Both the position numbers and the translations under genes were made by a program. From UBA1359 sp035411265 (GTDB lineage Bacteria; Patescibacteriota; Patescibacteriia; Patescibacteriales; Patescibacteriaceae), in assembly GCA_035411265.1 (NCBI GenBank), contig DAONSQ010000003.1, forward strand, positions 1 through 38,217: 38,217 nt of DNA, read 5' to 3'. This document shows, piece after piece, positions 16,222-23,766 of this stretch. Position 1 is the first letter of the stretch; the number at the start of each line of letters is the position of its first letter. Under the pieces are notes generated by a model, which saw only the letters and a list, made by a program, of their open reading frames with translations, made no database searches and had not been told where the DNA came from.

Positions 16222-16737
16222 ATGGAGATTACCGCACAAGCCAAATATATCCGCGTGTCACCTCGCAAAGCCGGATTAGTTGCCGGATTGGTTCGTGGCC
16301 TTCAGGTTAAAAAAGCCTTGGCCCAGTTGCAGTTTGTCAACAAAAAAGCCGGTCGTCATGTTAGTAAATTACTTAGCTCAGCTATTGCTAATGCTAAACA
16401 TAACTACAACATGACTGAAGATAATTTGTTGATTAAACAAATTTGGGTTGGCAAAGGAGCAACTTTTCATCGCTGGATGCCTAAAGCTCATGGTCGAGCT
16501 ACTCCACTCAGCAAGATGACTAGTCATATTACAATTGTTTTAGATGAAATTAATGATAGTGGCGTTAAGGAAGCTCGTCGCGTTGAAGCTACTGCTCCAG
16601 TTAAGTTGAGCGATTTAGCTAAGCAAGGCGAAGCCCAAGCTACCGCCAAAGTTGAAAACCATGAAACCAAGACTAAGACCGATAGCGGCTCCAAAGTTGG
16701 TTTTGCTAAAAAAGTTTTTCAGCGCAAAGCCGGTTAA
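16222..16737 (+). CDS. rplV: 50S ribosomal protein L22 (uL22) with C-terminal extension
   Basis: A 171-residue L22, against about 110 for most bacteria. The core (about 1-113) is normal: YIRVSPRKAGLVAGLVRG at the N-terminus and the tunnel-lining hairpin around 'WMPKAHGRATPLSKMTSHITIVL'. The last ~55 residues are lysine- and acid-rich, look disordered, and end with KKVFQRKAG. Extended L22 tails are known in several phyla; what this one does is not known. Codon use resembles the core, so it is not an obvious insertion. Confidence 0.96.
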   Translation: MEITAQAKYIRVSPRKAGLVAGLVRGLQVKKALAQLQFVNKKAGRHVSKLLSSAIANAKHNYNMTEDNLLIKQIWVGKGATFHRWMPKAHGRATPLSKMTSHITIVLDEINDSGVKEARRVEATAPVKLSDLAKQGEAQATAKVENHETKTKTDSGSKVGFAKKVFQRKAG

Positions 16738-16750
16738 TTAAATTATTCTT

Positions 16751-17440
16751 ATGGGACACAAAGTTAATCCAAAAATTTTCCGCATTGGCATTATCAAGAC
16801 TTGGCCGTCGAAATGGTTCAAAGAAGGTAGTCAATATATCAAAAATTTACAACAAGATGTTAAGTTGCGTGATTTCTTATTTAAGAATTTACGAGCGGCT
16901 GGTTTAGATCGGGTTGAAATTGAACGCAGTGCTAATAAGGTTACAGTTAGTTTGTTTGTTGCTAAGCCTGGTTTGGTTATTGGTCATGGTGGAGCTGGTG
17001 CTGAAGATTTGAAAAAGAAACTACACACTCAGTTTTTGAAAAATTTCCGTATCAATGATATTGGTTTAAATATCAGTGAAGTTAATCGTCCAAATTTGAG
17101 CGCTCAAGTTTTAGCTCAAACTATGGCTCTAGAATTGGAACAACGCGCACCTTTCCGTAAGTTAATGAAGCAGACTATCAATCGTGCTGAACGATCAGGT
17201 GCTTTGGGTGTTAAGGTTATGGTTTCCGGTCGTCTAAATGGTGCTGAAATTGCCCGAACTGAAGTTTTGACTTCCGGCAAGGTTCCACTTCATACTTTAC
17301 GCGCCGACATCGACTATGCTCGCGGTACTGCTTATACTACTTTCGGTACTATTGGTATCAAGGTTTGGGTTTATCGCGGTGAAGTCTTTGAAAATGCCGA
17401 AGAAGTTAAAGGAGAAGTTGTCGGCCAACGGCTGCGCTAG
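16751..17440 (+). CDS. rpsC: 30S ribosomal protein S3 (uS3)
   Basis: A 229-residue S3 at the mRNA entry channel. The N-terminus MGHKVNPKIFRIG is canonical. The type II KH domain carries GHGG at residues 78-81, fitting the GxxG RNA-binding loop. The C-terminal domain has GVKVMVSGRLNGAEIART and DIDYARGTAYTTFGTIGIKV, contributing to helicase activity at the entry site. Normal length; 13 bases after rplV. Confidence 0.98.
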   Translation: MGHKVNPKIFRIGIIKTWPSKWFKEGSQYIKNLQQDVKLRDFLFKNLRAAGLDRVEIERSANKVTVSLFVAKPGLVIGHGGAGAEDLKKKLHTQFLKNFRINDIGLNISEVNRPNLSAQVLAQTMALELEQRAPFRKLMKQTINRAERSGALGVKVMVSGRLNGAEIARTEVLTSGKVPLHTLRADIDYARGTAYTTFGTIGIKVWVYRGEVFENAEEVKGEVVGQRLR

Positions 17441-17466
17441 TTTATAAAAGTTAAGCAGACACTCGT

Positions 17467-17883
17467 ATGTTAATGCCTAAGAAAACTAAATATCGCAAAT
17501 CCCATAAAGCCAAAAGAGGCGGTACTGCTTCTCGCGGTAATACTATCAGTTTCGGTAGCTATGGCCTCAAAGCCACTACTGCTTGCTGGGTAACAGCTCG
17601 TCAGATTGAAGCTGCTCGTCGTGTGATCACTCGTTATGTTCAACGTACTGGCAAGCTTTGGATTCGAGTTTTCCCTGATCGTCCAGTTACTGTTAAAGGT
17701 GGCGAAATCCCAATGGGTAAAGGTAAAGGTGCTGTTGATCATTATATTGTGCCAATTCGTCCTGGTGTCATCATGTTTGAAATTGAAGGTATTGATGAAC
17801 AACGAGCCCGCGAAGCCATGAATTTGGCAGCCTACAAATTGCCGGTTAAGTGTCAATTTGTTGGCCGCGATCAGCTTAACTAA
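17467..17883 (+). CDS. rplP: 50S ribosomal protein L16 (uL16)
   Basis: A 138-residue L16. The start MLMPKKTKYRKSHKAKRGG aligns with the usual MLxPKRTKFRK beginning, which favours this ATG over the Met two codons in. The segment 'PVTVKGGEIPMGKGKGAVDHY' contains the conserved loop that approaches the A-site tRNA. The protein is a late assembly component of the 50S subunit. Standard length and place between rpsC and rpmC. Confidence 0.97.
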   Translation: MLMPKKTKYRKSHKAKRGGTASRGNTISFGSYGLKATTACWVTARQIEAARRVITRYVQRTGKLWIRVFPDRPVTVKGGEIPMGKGKGAVDHYIVPIRPGVIMFEIEGIDEQRAREAMNLAAYKLPVKCQFVGRDQLN

Positions 17884-17902
17884 TCGTTTTTATTGCAGAT
17901 AT

Positions 17903-18091
17903 ATGGAATATCGAGATTTACAAGCCAAGAGCGAACACGAATTACATTTGATGTTGGCAGAAAAGCGCGTTGAATTGAAAGATTTGCGCTTTAAAAATGC
18001 CAGTGGTCAATTAAAGGCAGTTCGAGCTATCCGCGTTATCCGCCAGGTAATTGCTCGCATCCTTACTTTATTAAATAACCGCCAGAAATAA
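17903..18091 (+). CDS. rpmC: 50S ribosomal protein L29 (uL29)
   Basis: A 62-residue two-helix protein starting at MEYRDLQAKSEHEL; the open frame continues upstream into the end of rplP, but that start would add 15 unsupported residues. The helical hairpin with LRFKNASGQLKAVRAIRVIR is typical. L29 lies beside L23 at the tunnel exit. Only two bases separate it from rpsQ, so translation of the pair is probably coupled. Confidence 0.95.
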   Translation: MEYRDLQAKSEHELHLMLAEKRVELKDLRFKNASGQLKAVRAIRVIRQVIARILTLLNNRQK

Positions 18092-18093
18092 GT

Positions 18094-18366
18094 ATGACTA
18101 AGCAGAATCAGGCTGTTGCTTCGACTGACGCTATCCGTAAGAAATTTAGCGGCGTGGTTGTCAGCGATAAAATGGATAAAACCATTGTCGTTAAAGTCGA
18201 ACGCGTTAAAGTCCACCCAAAATATCACAAGCGCTACAAGACTAGCCAGAACTATAAGGTTCATGATGAAGCTAATGCTTATCAAGCTGGTGATCAAGTA
18301 ACTTTTGTTGAATGCCGCCCTTTGTCCAAGGATAAACGCTGGCGTGTTTTGACTAATGGTCGCTAA
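18094..18366 (+). CDS. rpsQ: 30S ribosomal protein S17 (uS17)
   Basis: A 90-residue S17 with a short N-terminal extension. The OB-fold core has FSGVVVSDKMDKTIVVKVER and HPKYHKRYKTSQNYKVHDE, then the conserved 'GDQVTFVECRPLSKDKRWRV' end. It binds 16S rRNA helix 11 and is needed early in 30S assembly. It begins two bases after the rpmC stop. Confidence 0.97.
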   Translation: MTKQNQAVASTDAIRKKFSGVVVSDKMDKTIVVKVERVKVHPKYHKRYKTSQNYKVHDEANAYQAGDQVTFVECRPLSKDKRWRVLTNGR

Positions 18367-18393
18367 ATCCTTTGTTAATTAGTTGCCACCTTT

Positions 18394-18765
18394 ATGATAC
18401 AAGTACAAACAATTTTAAAAGTAGCTGATAACTCCGGTGCCAAGAAGGTTCAGTGTATCTGCTTGATGAATAGTTATAAGCGTCATTACGCCAGTGTTGG
18501 TGATATGATTATTGTTGCTGTTAAGGAAGCCACCCCTCATGCTGCCGTTAAGAAGAGTGATGTTTTGCCAGCAGTTATTGTCCGCACCACCAAAGAAATT
18601 CGTCGTGCTGATGGAAGTTATGTTCGTTTTGATGAAAACGCTTGCGTTATCGTTGATAAAAAGAATCACGAACCACACGGCAGCCGTATTTTTGGTCCAG
18701 TTCCTCGCGAAGTGCGCCGGGCCGGTTTTGTTAAAATTGCCTCTTTAGCCCCTGAGGTTTTATAA
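18394..18765 (+). CDS. rplN: 50S ribosomal protein L14 (uL14)
   Basis: A 123-residue L14, the typical length. It begins MIQVQTILKVADNSGAKKVQ and has the conserved 'VVRTxKEIRRxDGSYVRFDENACVI' region and the C-terminal 'GSRIFGPVPREVR' motif. It sits on the 50S face and is the docking site of RsfS. First gene of the spc part, fused here to the S10 part with a 27-base gap. Confidence 0.98.
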   Translation: MIQVQTILKVADNSGAKKVQCICLMNSYKRHYASVGDMIIVAVKEATPHAAVKKSDVLPAVIVRTTKEIRRADGSYVRFDENACVIVDKKNHEPHGSRIFGPVPREVRRAGFVKIASLAPEVL

Positions 18766-18777
18766 TAATCAATTGCT

Positions 18778-19110
18778 ATGAAGATTAAAAAGAATGATAA
18801 GGTGATTGTTTTGGCCGGCAAGGACCGGGGTAAAACCGGTAAAGTTTTGCAGGTTTTCCCTAGAGAGCAGCGCGCTAGCGTTGAAAGTGTTAATTTGCTG
18901 ATCAAGCATGTTCGCCCCCAACGCCGCGGTGAAGTCGGTCAAAGAATCGAATTCCCAGCCCCTTTGCATATTTCCAATTTGCAGTTAGTTTGCCCACAAT
19001 GTGGCAAGCCAACCCGCGTTGGTTATAAATATTTAGAAGTCAAAGAAGGTGACAAGACCAAGGCCCGTAAGGTCCGCTTGTGCCGCCGTTGTCAACAATT
19101 GGTTGACTAG
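18778..19110 (+). CDS. rplX: 50S ribosomal protein L24 (uL24), Zn-finger form
   Basis: A 110-residue L24, an assembly initiator of the 50S subunit near the tunnel exit. The KOW motif is VIVLAGKDRGKTGKVLQVFP (about 9-28). The C-terminal half has Cys72-x2-Cys75 (CPQCGKPTRVGY) and Cys102-x2-Cys105 (CRRC), which can form a zinc ribbon, a common bacterial variant. 12 bases follow rplN. Confidence 0.97.
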   Translation: MKIKKNDKVIVLAGKDRGKTGKVLQVFPREQRASVESVNLLIKHVRPQRRGEVGQRIEFPAPLHISNLQLVCPQCGKPTRVGYKYLEVKEGDKTKARKVRLCRRCQQLVD

Positions 19111-19124
19111 TTAACATCTATTTT

Positions 19125-19664
19125 ATGCGATTGAAAGAAAAGTACAATAAAGAGATTGCTCCAGCCTTGCAAAAACAATTTCAATATACCAATAAGTTTG
19201 ATATACCAAAATTGACCAAGGTTGTCATTAATGTTGGTGTCGGCCGTTTTTCTAAAGATAAAGCTTACTTAGACAATGTCAAAGAAACTTTACTTAAGAT
19301 TACTGGTCAACAGCCAATGATGAATCCAGCCCGTAAATCTATTTCTGCTTTTAAAGTTCGAGAAGGTATGATTGTCGGTGTTTCTGTTACTCTTCGCGGT
19401 CAAAGAATGTTTGATTTTGTTGAAAAGTTGGTTTCTGTTTCTTTACCAAGAATCCGTGACTTTCGTGGTATCGGTGCCAAATTAGTCGATCAGCATGGTA
19501 ACATGAGTATTGGTTTAAAGGAAAGTTCTTGTTTTCCAGAAATTCGAGCTGATGAAATTGAAAAATCTCACGGTTTGGAAATTTGTTTAACAACTACCGC
19601 TAAACAGCGTGAAGAAGGCGTAACCCTCTTTAAGATGATGGGTTTTCCTTTTCGAGCTGAATAA
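19125..19664 (+). CDS. rplE: 50S ribosomal protein L5 (uL5)
   Basis: A 179-residue L5, normal length, binding 5S rRNA and contacting P-site tRNA. Landmarks are 'LTKVVINVGVGRFSKD', the RKSISAFKVREGMIVGVSVT segment, and the glycine-rich 'IRDFRGIGAKLVDQHGNMSIGL' loop. The C-terminus ending in TLFKMMGFPF is canonical. Standard position between rplX and the Zn-type S14. Confidence 0.98.
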   Translation: MRLKEKYNKEIAPALQKQFQYTNKFDIPKLTKVVINVGVGRFSKDKAYLDNVKETLLKITGQQPMMNPARKSISAFKVREGMIVGVSVTLRGQRMFDFVEKLVSVSLPRIRDFRGIGAKLVDQHGNMSIGLKESSCFPEIRADEIEKSHGLEICLTTTAKQREEGVTLFKMMGFPFRAE

Positions 19665-19689
19665 GCTTATTAACTACTAGAAGAAGATT

Positions 19690-19875
19690 ATGGCAAGAAG
19701 AGCGTTGATTGTAAAAGCCAAAAAGACCCCTAAGTTCTCCAGCCGGATTGTCCGTCGCTGCTGGCGTTGCGGTCGTAACCATGGCTATATGCGGGATTTT
19801 GGAATCTGCCGCATTTGTTTCCGAGAACTAGCCAGTAATGGCGATCTTCCGGGCGTTACTAAATCCAGTTGGTAA
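19690..19875 (+). CDS. rpsZ: 30S ribosomal protein S14, type Z (uS14)
   Basis: A 61-residue zinc-binding S14. Cys24, Cys27, Cys40 and Cys43 form the C-x2-C...C-x2-C site, and RNHGYMRDFGICRICFRELA is the signature part. This short form is typical of Gram-positive-type and CPR bacteria and differs from the ~100-residue Cys-free form of many Proteobacteria. A purine-rich stretch (AGAAGAAG) precedes the start but is not a good Shine-Dalgarno match. Confidence 0.97.
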   Translation: MARRALIVKAKKTPKFSSRIVRRCWRCGRNHGYMRDFGICRICFRELASNGDLPGVTKSSW

Positions 19876-19913
19876 GATTATATATTTTTACAAATTCCTA
19901 AGTCCACCTTATT

Positions 19914-20327
19914 ATGACAGATCCAATTTCCGACATGCTGACTCGTATCAGGAATGCTGCCGCCGTTAAAAAGGCGCAAGTTGTCCTGCCGATGAGCAAG
20001 TTGAAATATAATATCGCCAAAATCCTGGAGCGGGAAGGTTTCTTGGCTGGCGTGGAGGTAATTAATGAACCTTCAGCCAAAAACAAGACTGCTGCTTTTG
20101 CTGAGTTGCGTTTGACTTTGAAATATCAAGCCAATGGCCAATCAGTAATTACAGCAATCAAGCGTGTTAGTAGCTCTGGCTGCCGAGTTTATGCTGGTAA
20201 AGATACTCTACCAGTTGTCGTTAATAACTTCGGTATTGCTATTATCTCGACTTCCGCTGGTTTATTGACCAACAAAGAAGCTCGCCAAAAAGGTTTAGGC
20301 GGCGAGGTTTTGTGCAGTATTTTTTAA
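19914..20327 (+). CDS. rpsH: 30S ribosomal protein S8 (uS8)
   Basis: A 137-residue S8. It starts with TDPISDMLTRIRNA, the family signature, and the C-terminal domain ends in 'ISTSAGLLTNKEARQKGLGGEVLC', the conserved 16S-binding part. In E. coli S8 represses the spc operon through a leader in rplE; no matching fold was examined here. It is 38 bases after rpsZ, the widest gap in this part of the operon. Confidence 0.98.
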   Translation: MTDPISDMLTRIRNAAAVKKAQVVLPMSKLKYNIAKILEREGFLAGVEVINEPSAKNKTAAFAELRLTLKYQANGQSVITAIKRVSSSGCRVYAGKDTLPVVVNNFGIAIISTSAGLLTNKEARQKGLGGEVLCSIF

Positions 20328-20351
20328 TTCGTTTAGTTAGCGGTTAAGCAT

Positions 20352-20891
20352 ATGTCAAGATTAGGAAAAATACCAGTCGTTTTGCCAGCCGGCACCACTG
20401 CTGTCTTAAATAAAAGTATTCTGACTGTCACTGGTCCTAAGGGCCAATTGCAGCAAGCAATCCATTCTTTGGTTAATGTTGTTATTGAGGAAAATCAAAT
20501 TTTGGTCAGCGTTAATGATAAAGAAGATCGTCAGCAACGAGCTTTCTGGGGACTTTTCCATAAGCTAGTCGGCAACATGGTTATTGGTGTCAGCCAAGGT
20601 TATGAAAAGAAGCTGGAGATTAATGGTGTTGGTTATCGTGCCAGTCTAGCTGGTCAGAAGTTAACTTTAAACCTAGGCTTTTCTCATCCAGTGGAGTTTG
20701 TTTTACCAGAAGGTATTAAGGGTCAAGTTGAGGGTAATATTGTGACTGTTGCTGGTATTGATAAACAGTTGGTTGGTGAAATTGCCGCTCAAATCCGTCG
20801 CAAGAAAAAGCCGGAACCTTATAAAGGTAAAGGTATTAAATATATTGATGAGGTTATCCGCCGCAAAGCTGGTAAGACCTCAGCTAAGTAA
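20352..20891 (+). CDS. rplF: 50S ribosomal protein L6 (uL6)
   Basis: A 179-residue L6 with two related alpha/beta domains. It begins MSRLGKIPVVLPAGTTAVL and has the conserved C-terminal RRKKKPEPYKGKGIKYIDE, which contacts 23S rRNA near the sarcin-ricin loop. Length and position are standard, 24 bases after rpsH. Confidence 0.98.
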   Translation: MSRLGKIPVVLPAGTTAVLNKSILTVTGPKGQLQQAIHSLVNVVIEENQILVSVNDKEDRQQRAFWGLFHKLVGNMVIGVSQGYEKKLEINGVGYRASLAGQKLTLNLGFSHPVEFVLPEGIKGQVEGNIVTVAGIDKQLVGEIAAQIRRKKKPEPYKGKGIKYIDEVIRRKAGKTSAK

Positions 20892-20912
20892 GCCATCTAA
20901 TTTTAGAATGAT

Positions 20913-21263
20913 ATGAGTAGTGGAAATAAAGTAGACAACAAGATCCGCCGTCACCGTCGCGTTAGAGCCAAGATTAGCGGAACTGCTGATTGTCCGCGCT
21001 TATGCGTCTTCCGATCCAATCGGGGTATGTATTTGCAAGCTATTGATGACACCAAGGGTTTGACTTTAGTCAGCGCCCATAGTCGTGAAGTTAAAGCTAA
21101 GGGCACTAAGACTGAAATTAGCCAAGCTTTGGGCGTTTTACTAGCTGAAAGATTGTTGGCTAAAAAGGTTAGTCAGGTAGTTTTTGATCGCGGTGGCAAT
21201 GCTTATCATGGCCGTGTTCAGGCCGCTGCCGAAGGCGCTCGCCAGGCAGGTTTGCAATTTTAG
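20913..21263 (+). CDS. rplR: 50S ribosomal protein L18 (uL18)
   Basis: A 116-residue L18 that binds 5S rRNA together with L5. The basic N-terminus has RRHRRVRAKISGTADCPRLC; the middle has 'VFRSNRGMYLQAIDD', and the end 'VVFDRGGNAYHGRVQAAAEGAR' is the family signature. Normal length; 21 bases after rplF. Confidence 0.98.
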   Translation: MSSGNKVDNKIRRHRRVRAKISGTADCPRLCVFRSNRGMYLQAIDDTKGLTLVSAHSREVKAKGTKTEISQALGVLLAERLLAKKVSQVVFDRGGNAYHGRVQAAAEGARQAGLQF

Positions 21264-21279
21264 TTAATTAGGACTTACT

Positions 21280-21930
21280 ATGAGCGAGACTAAAGATACA
21301 ACTATCGTTGAAGAGCAACAAGCTCCAGTTAACGAAGCTCCAGCCGCTGAGCAAAACCGCCCAGCTGGTCGCAATGATAACCGCGGTCGTCGCGGTAATC
21401 AAGGCGGTGGACAACGTCGCGGCGATCGTCGCGGTGGTGACCGTCCAGCCCAAGATGAATTCGATCAAAAGATTATTGACATTGCCCGTGTTACTAGAGT
21501 TATGGCTGGTGGTAAAAGAATGCGTTTCCGTGCCTGTGTGGCTATCGGTGATCGCAAGGGTCGAGTCGCTATTGGTTTAGCTAAGGGTTTGGATGTAACT
21601 ATTGCTGTTAACAAAGCTGTTAACCAAGCTAAGAAGAACTTGATTACTGTGCCAATGATTGACAAGACTATCCCTCATGAGATTGAGCAGAAATCAGATT
21701 CAGCTAAGATTTTACTTAAACCAGCTAAGCAGGGTCGTGGTATTATTGCCGGCAGTGTTATCCGTGTTATTTTAGAATTAGCTGGTATTCACAATATTAC
21801 TAGTAAAATGCTTGGTTCCCACAACAAAGTTAATAATGCCAAGTGTGTTATCAAAGCTTTGCAGAATTTAAAAAAGCCAGTTCGTTCTGAAAAACCAGCT
21901 AAAGCCGCTAAGGCTGAAGCTAAGGCTTAA
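21280..21930 (+). CDS. rpsE: 30S ribosomal protein S5 (uS5) with RG-rich N-terminal extension
   Basis: A 216-residue S5 against about 165 usually. The core starts near residue 63 (FDQKIIDIARVTRVMAGGKR) and includes the decoding-fidelity loop 'GDRKGRVAIGLAKG' and the GVVAG-like 'GRGIIAGSVIRVILELAG'. Before it lies about 60 residues: an acidic, Pro/Ala-rich stretch, then a Gly/Arg/Asn-rich block (NRGRRGNQGGGQRRGDRRGG). Similar extensions occur in other CPR-type and high-G+C bacteria. A weak AGGA precedes the start. The gene is followed directly by rplO; the rpmD (L30) gene normally in between is absent. Confidence 0.96.
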   Translation: MSETKDTTIVEEQQAPVNEAPAAEQNRPAGRNDNRGRRGNQGGGQRRGDRRGGDRPAQDEFDQKIIDIARVTRVMAGGKRMRFRACVAIGDRKGRVAIGLAKGLDVTIAVNKAVNQAKKNLITVPMIDKTIPHEIEQKSDSAKILLKPAKQGRGIIAGSVIRVILELAGIHNITSKMLGSHNKVNNAKCVIKALQNLKKPVRSEKPAKAAKAEAKA

Positions 21931-21957
21931 TTGTTAAATTATTTTTAGAATTTTTAT

Positions 21958-22392
21958 ATGTTGACACTCCATACATTACAACCGGCGTCTGGTGCCAGCA
22001 AGCAGCGCAAGCGAGTCGGTCGGGGCAACGGTTCCGGCCATGGTAACTATAGCTGCCGCGGTATGAAAGGCCAGAGATCCCGTTCCGGTGTTAGCGGTTT
22101 GAAGCGCATGGCTTTGAAGAAAGCGATGCTGCAGATTCCTAAATTACGTGGCTTCCATTCTGATAAGCCAAAGTATCAAGTAGTTAATCTAGCTGCTTTG
22201 AACGGCTTATTCAAGGATGGTGCCATGATTACTGCTGAAGCTTTACTTAAAGCAGGCTTGATCAGTGAAACTAAGAAAGTTAAGTTGTTAGCTGACGGTG
22301 AATTAAAGCTTAAAAATTTGCAAATCAAAGGTCTTAAGCTCAGCGCTACTGCGCTAACGCAGTTAGAAAAGCTTGGCGGTAAGGCTGAATAA
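21958..22392 (+). CDS. rplO: 50S ribosomal protein L15 (uL15)
   Basis: A 144-residue L15. The N-terminal half is the basic, glycine-rich extension 'KRVGRGNGSGHGNYSCRGMKGQRSRSG' that threads into 23S rRNA, and the C-terminal globular part carries the 'KVKLLADGELKLKNLQIKGLKLS' region. It follows rpsE after only 27 bases with no L30 gene, and precedes secY by nine bases. Confidence 0.97.
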   Translation: MLTLHTLQPASGASKQRKRVGRGNGSGHGNYSCRGMKGQRSRSGVSGLKRMALKKAMLQIPKLRGFHSDKPKYQVVNLAALNGLFKDGAMITAEALLKAGLISETKKVKLLADGELKLKNLQIKGLKLSATALTQLEKLGGKAE

Positions 22393-22401
22393 ACTACTCT
22401 T

Positions 22402-23670
22402 ATGGAAAAATTACTGAAAATCTGGCGCACTCGTGAACTTCGCAACAATATCTTGTTTGTTATCGCCATGCTGGTAATTTTCCGACTAGCGGCTCATATT
22501 CCAGTTCCGGGTGTCAATACACAAGCTTTGCGTGATTTATTTGCTTCTAATCAGTTCTTAGGTTTAATGAATCTATTTTCTGGCGGCGGCATGCAGAACT
22601 TCTCCATTGTCATGATGGGTGTTGGTCATTATATTACTGCTTCAATTATTTTTCAATTACTAGGCATGGTTGTGCCATCAATTGAGGAAATGAATAAGGA
22701 AGAAGCTGGTCGTAAAAAAATCAATATGTGGACCCGCTGGGCCACTATTCCATTGGCTGTTTTACAGTCTTACGGCATGATTACCTTATTACGCCGTTCC
22801 AGCTATCAGATTTTGGGTTCAATTGATTGGTTAAGCTATGCGGCAATTATTGCCACAATTACTGCCGGAACTATTTTCTTGATGTGGATTGGTGAGTTGA
22901 TTACGGAAAAGAAGGTTGGTAATGGCATTTCTCTATTGATTTTTGCCGGTATTATCGCTGGCTTGCCACAGACTGTCCAACAGATGATTGCTACTTATGA
23001 CAGCTCCAAACTGTTTATGATGATCGGTTTCTTGATTATTGCGGTCCTGACTGTAGTCGGTGTTATTTATATCAGTGAAGGTCAACGCAATATTCCAGTT
23101 CAATATGCTCGTCAAATGCACGGCGGCCATAGTTTTGGCGGCAGCACCACTCATTTGCCACTTCGAGTCAATATGGCTGGTGTTATTCCAATTATCTTTG
23201 CTGTTTCCGTAGTGTTGTTTCCATCAATGATTGCTCAGTTTTTTGTTACTAGTAAGATCGCTTGGTTGGCTAGTGCTTCGACCTGGATTATCGGTATCAT
23301 GCAGAATCAGTTGATTTACGGGATTATCTATTTTGTTTTTGTGGTTGCTTTTACTTATTTCTACACTGAAGTTGTTTTTCATCCTGAACAGGTGGCTGAA
23401 AACTTACAAAAGCAAGGCGGTTTTATCCCTGGTATTCGTCCTGGACAACAGACTAGCCGTTACCTCGCTAATGTTACCCATAAGATTACTTTGGCTGGTG
23501 CTTTGTTCTTGGGGGTTATTGCTATTTTACCGTTAGTTATGAGATCGGCAACCGGTATGCAATCTTTATCTATTGGTGGTACTTCACTCCTGATTGTTGT
23601 TTCCGTGGTTATTGAAAGCGTTAAACAAATCGAAGCGCAAATGACCATGCGCCAATACGATGGTTACTAA
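22402..23670 (+). CDS. secY: Preprotein translocase subunit SecY
   Basis: A 422-residue membrane channel with about ten transmembrane helices that exports proteins with SecE, SecG and SecA. Visible landmarks are 'RLAAHIPVPGVNTQAL' near helix 1, the plug region 'LMNLFSGGGMQNFSI', 'NGISLLIFAGI', and the cytoplasmic loop 'GFIPGIRPGQQT'. Last gene of the spc part; a terminator follows, so adk-map is probably transcribed separately. Confidence 0.98.
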   Translation: MEKLLKIWRTRELRNNILFVIAMLVIFRLAAHIPVPGVNTQALRDLFASNQFLGLMNLFSGGGMQNFSIVMMGVGHYITASIIFQLLGMVVPSIEEMNKEEAGRKKINMWTRWATIPLAVLQSYGMITLLRRSSYQILGSIDWLSYAAIIATITAGTIFLMWIGELITEKKVGNGISLLIFAGIIAGLPQTVQQMIATYDSSKLFMMIGFLIIAVLTVVGVIYISEGQRNIPVQYARQMHGGHSFGGSTTHLPLRVNMAGVIPIIFAVSVVLFPSMIAQFFVTSKIAWLASASTWIIGIMQNQLIYGIIYFVFVVAFTYFYTEVVFHPEQVAENLQKQGGFIPGIRPGQQTSRYLANVTHKITLAGALFLGVIAILPLVMRSATGMQSLSIGGTSLLIVVSVVIESVKQIEAQMTMRQYDGY

Positions 23671-23688
23671 ACTTTATCTACTCTAATA

Positions 23689-23721
23689 AAGCCAGCTCAG
23701 TAATGGGCTGGTTTTATTTTT
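23689..23721 (+). terminator. Terminator after secY
   Basis: CCAGCTC (23692-23698) pairs with GGGCTGG (23705-23711), with flanking A and T bases extending the stem, followed by a T-rich tail. It closes the long ribosomal protein operon. Confidence 0.85.
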
Positions 23722-23746
23722 GCTAGAGCTTGTGTTATATTAACTA

Positions 23747-23760
23747 TATAATTATAAGGA
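23747..23760 (+). promoter_or_regulatory. -10 element and Shine-Dalgarno sequence of adk
   Basis: TATAAT at 23747-23752 is a consensus -10 with no good -35 at the right distance. AAGGA at 23756-23760 lies six bases before the adk ATG, a rare Shine-Dalgarno sequence in this window. If the TATAAT is the functional -10, the transcript would start only a few bases before the ATG, and the AAGGA would hardly be included, so the true start point is uncertain. Confidence 0.4.
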
Positions 23761-23766
23761 AGAATT

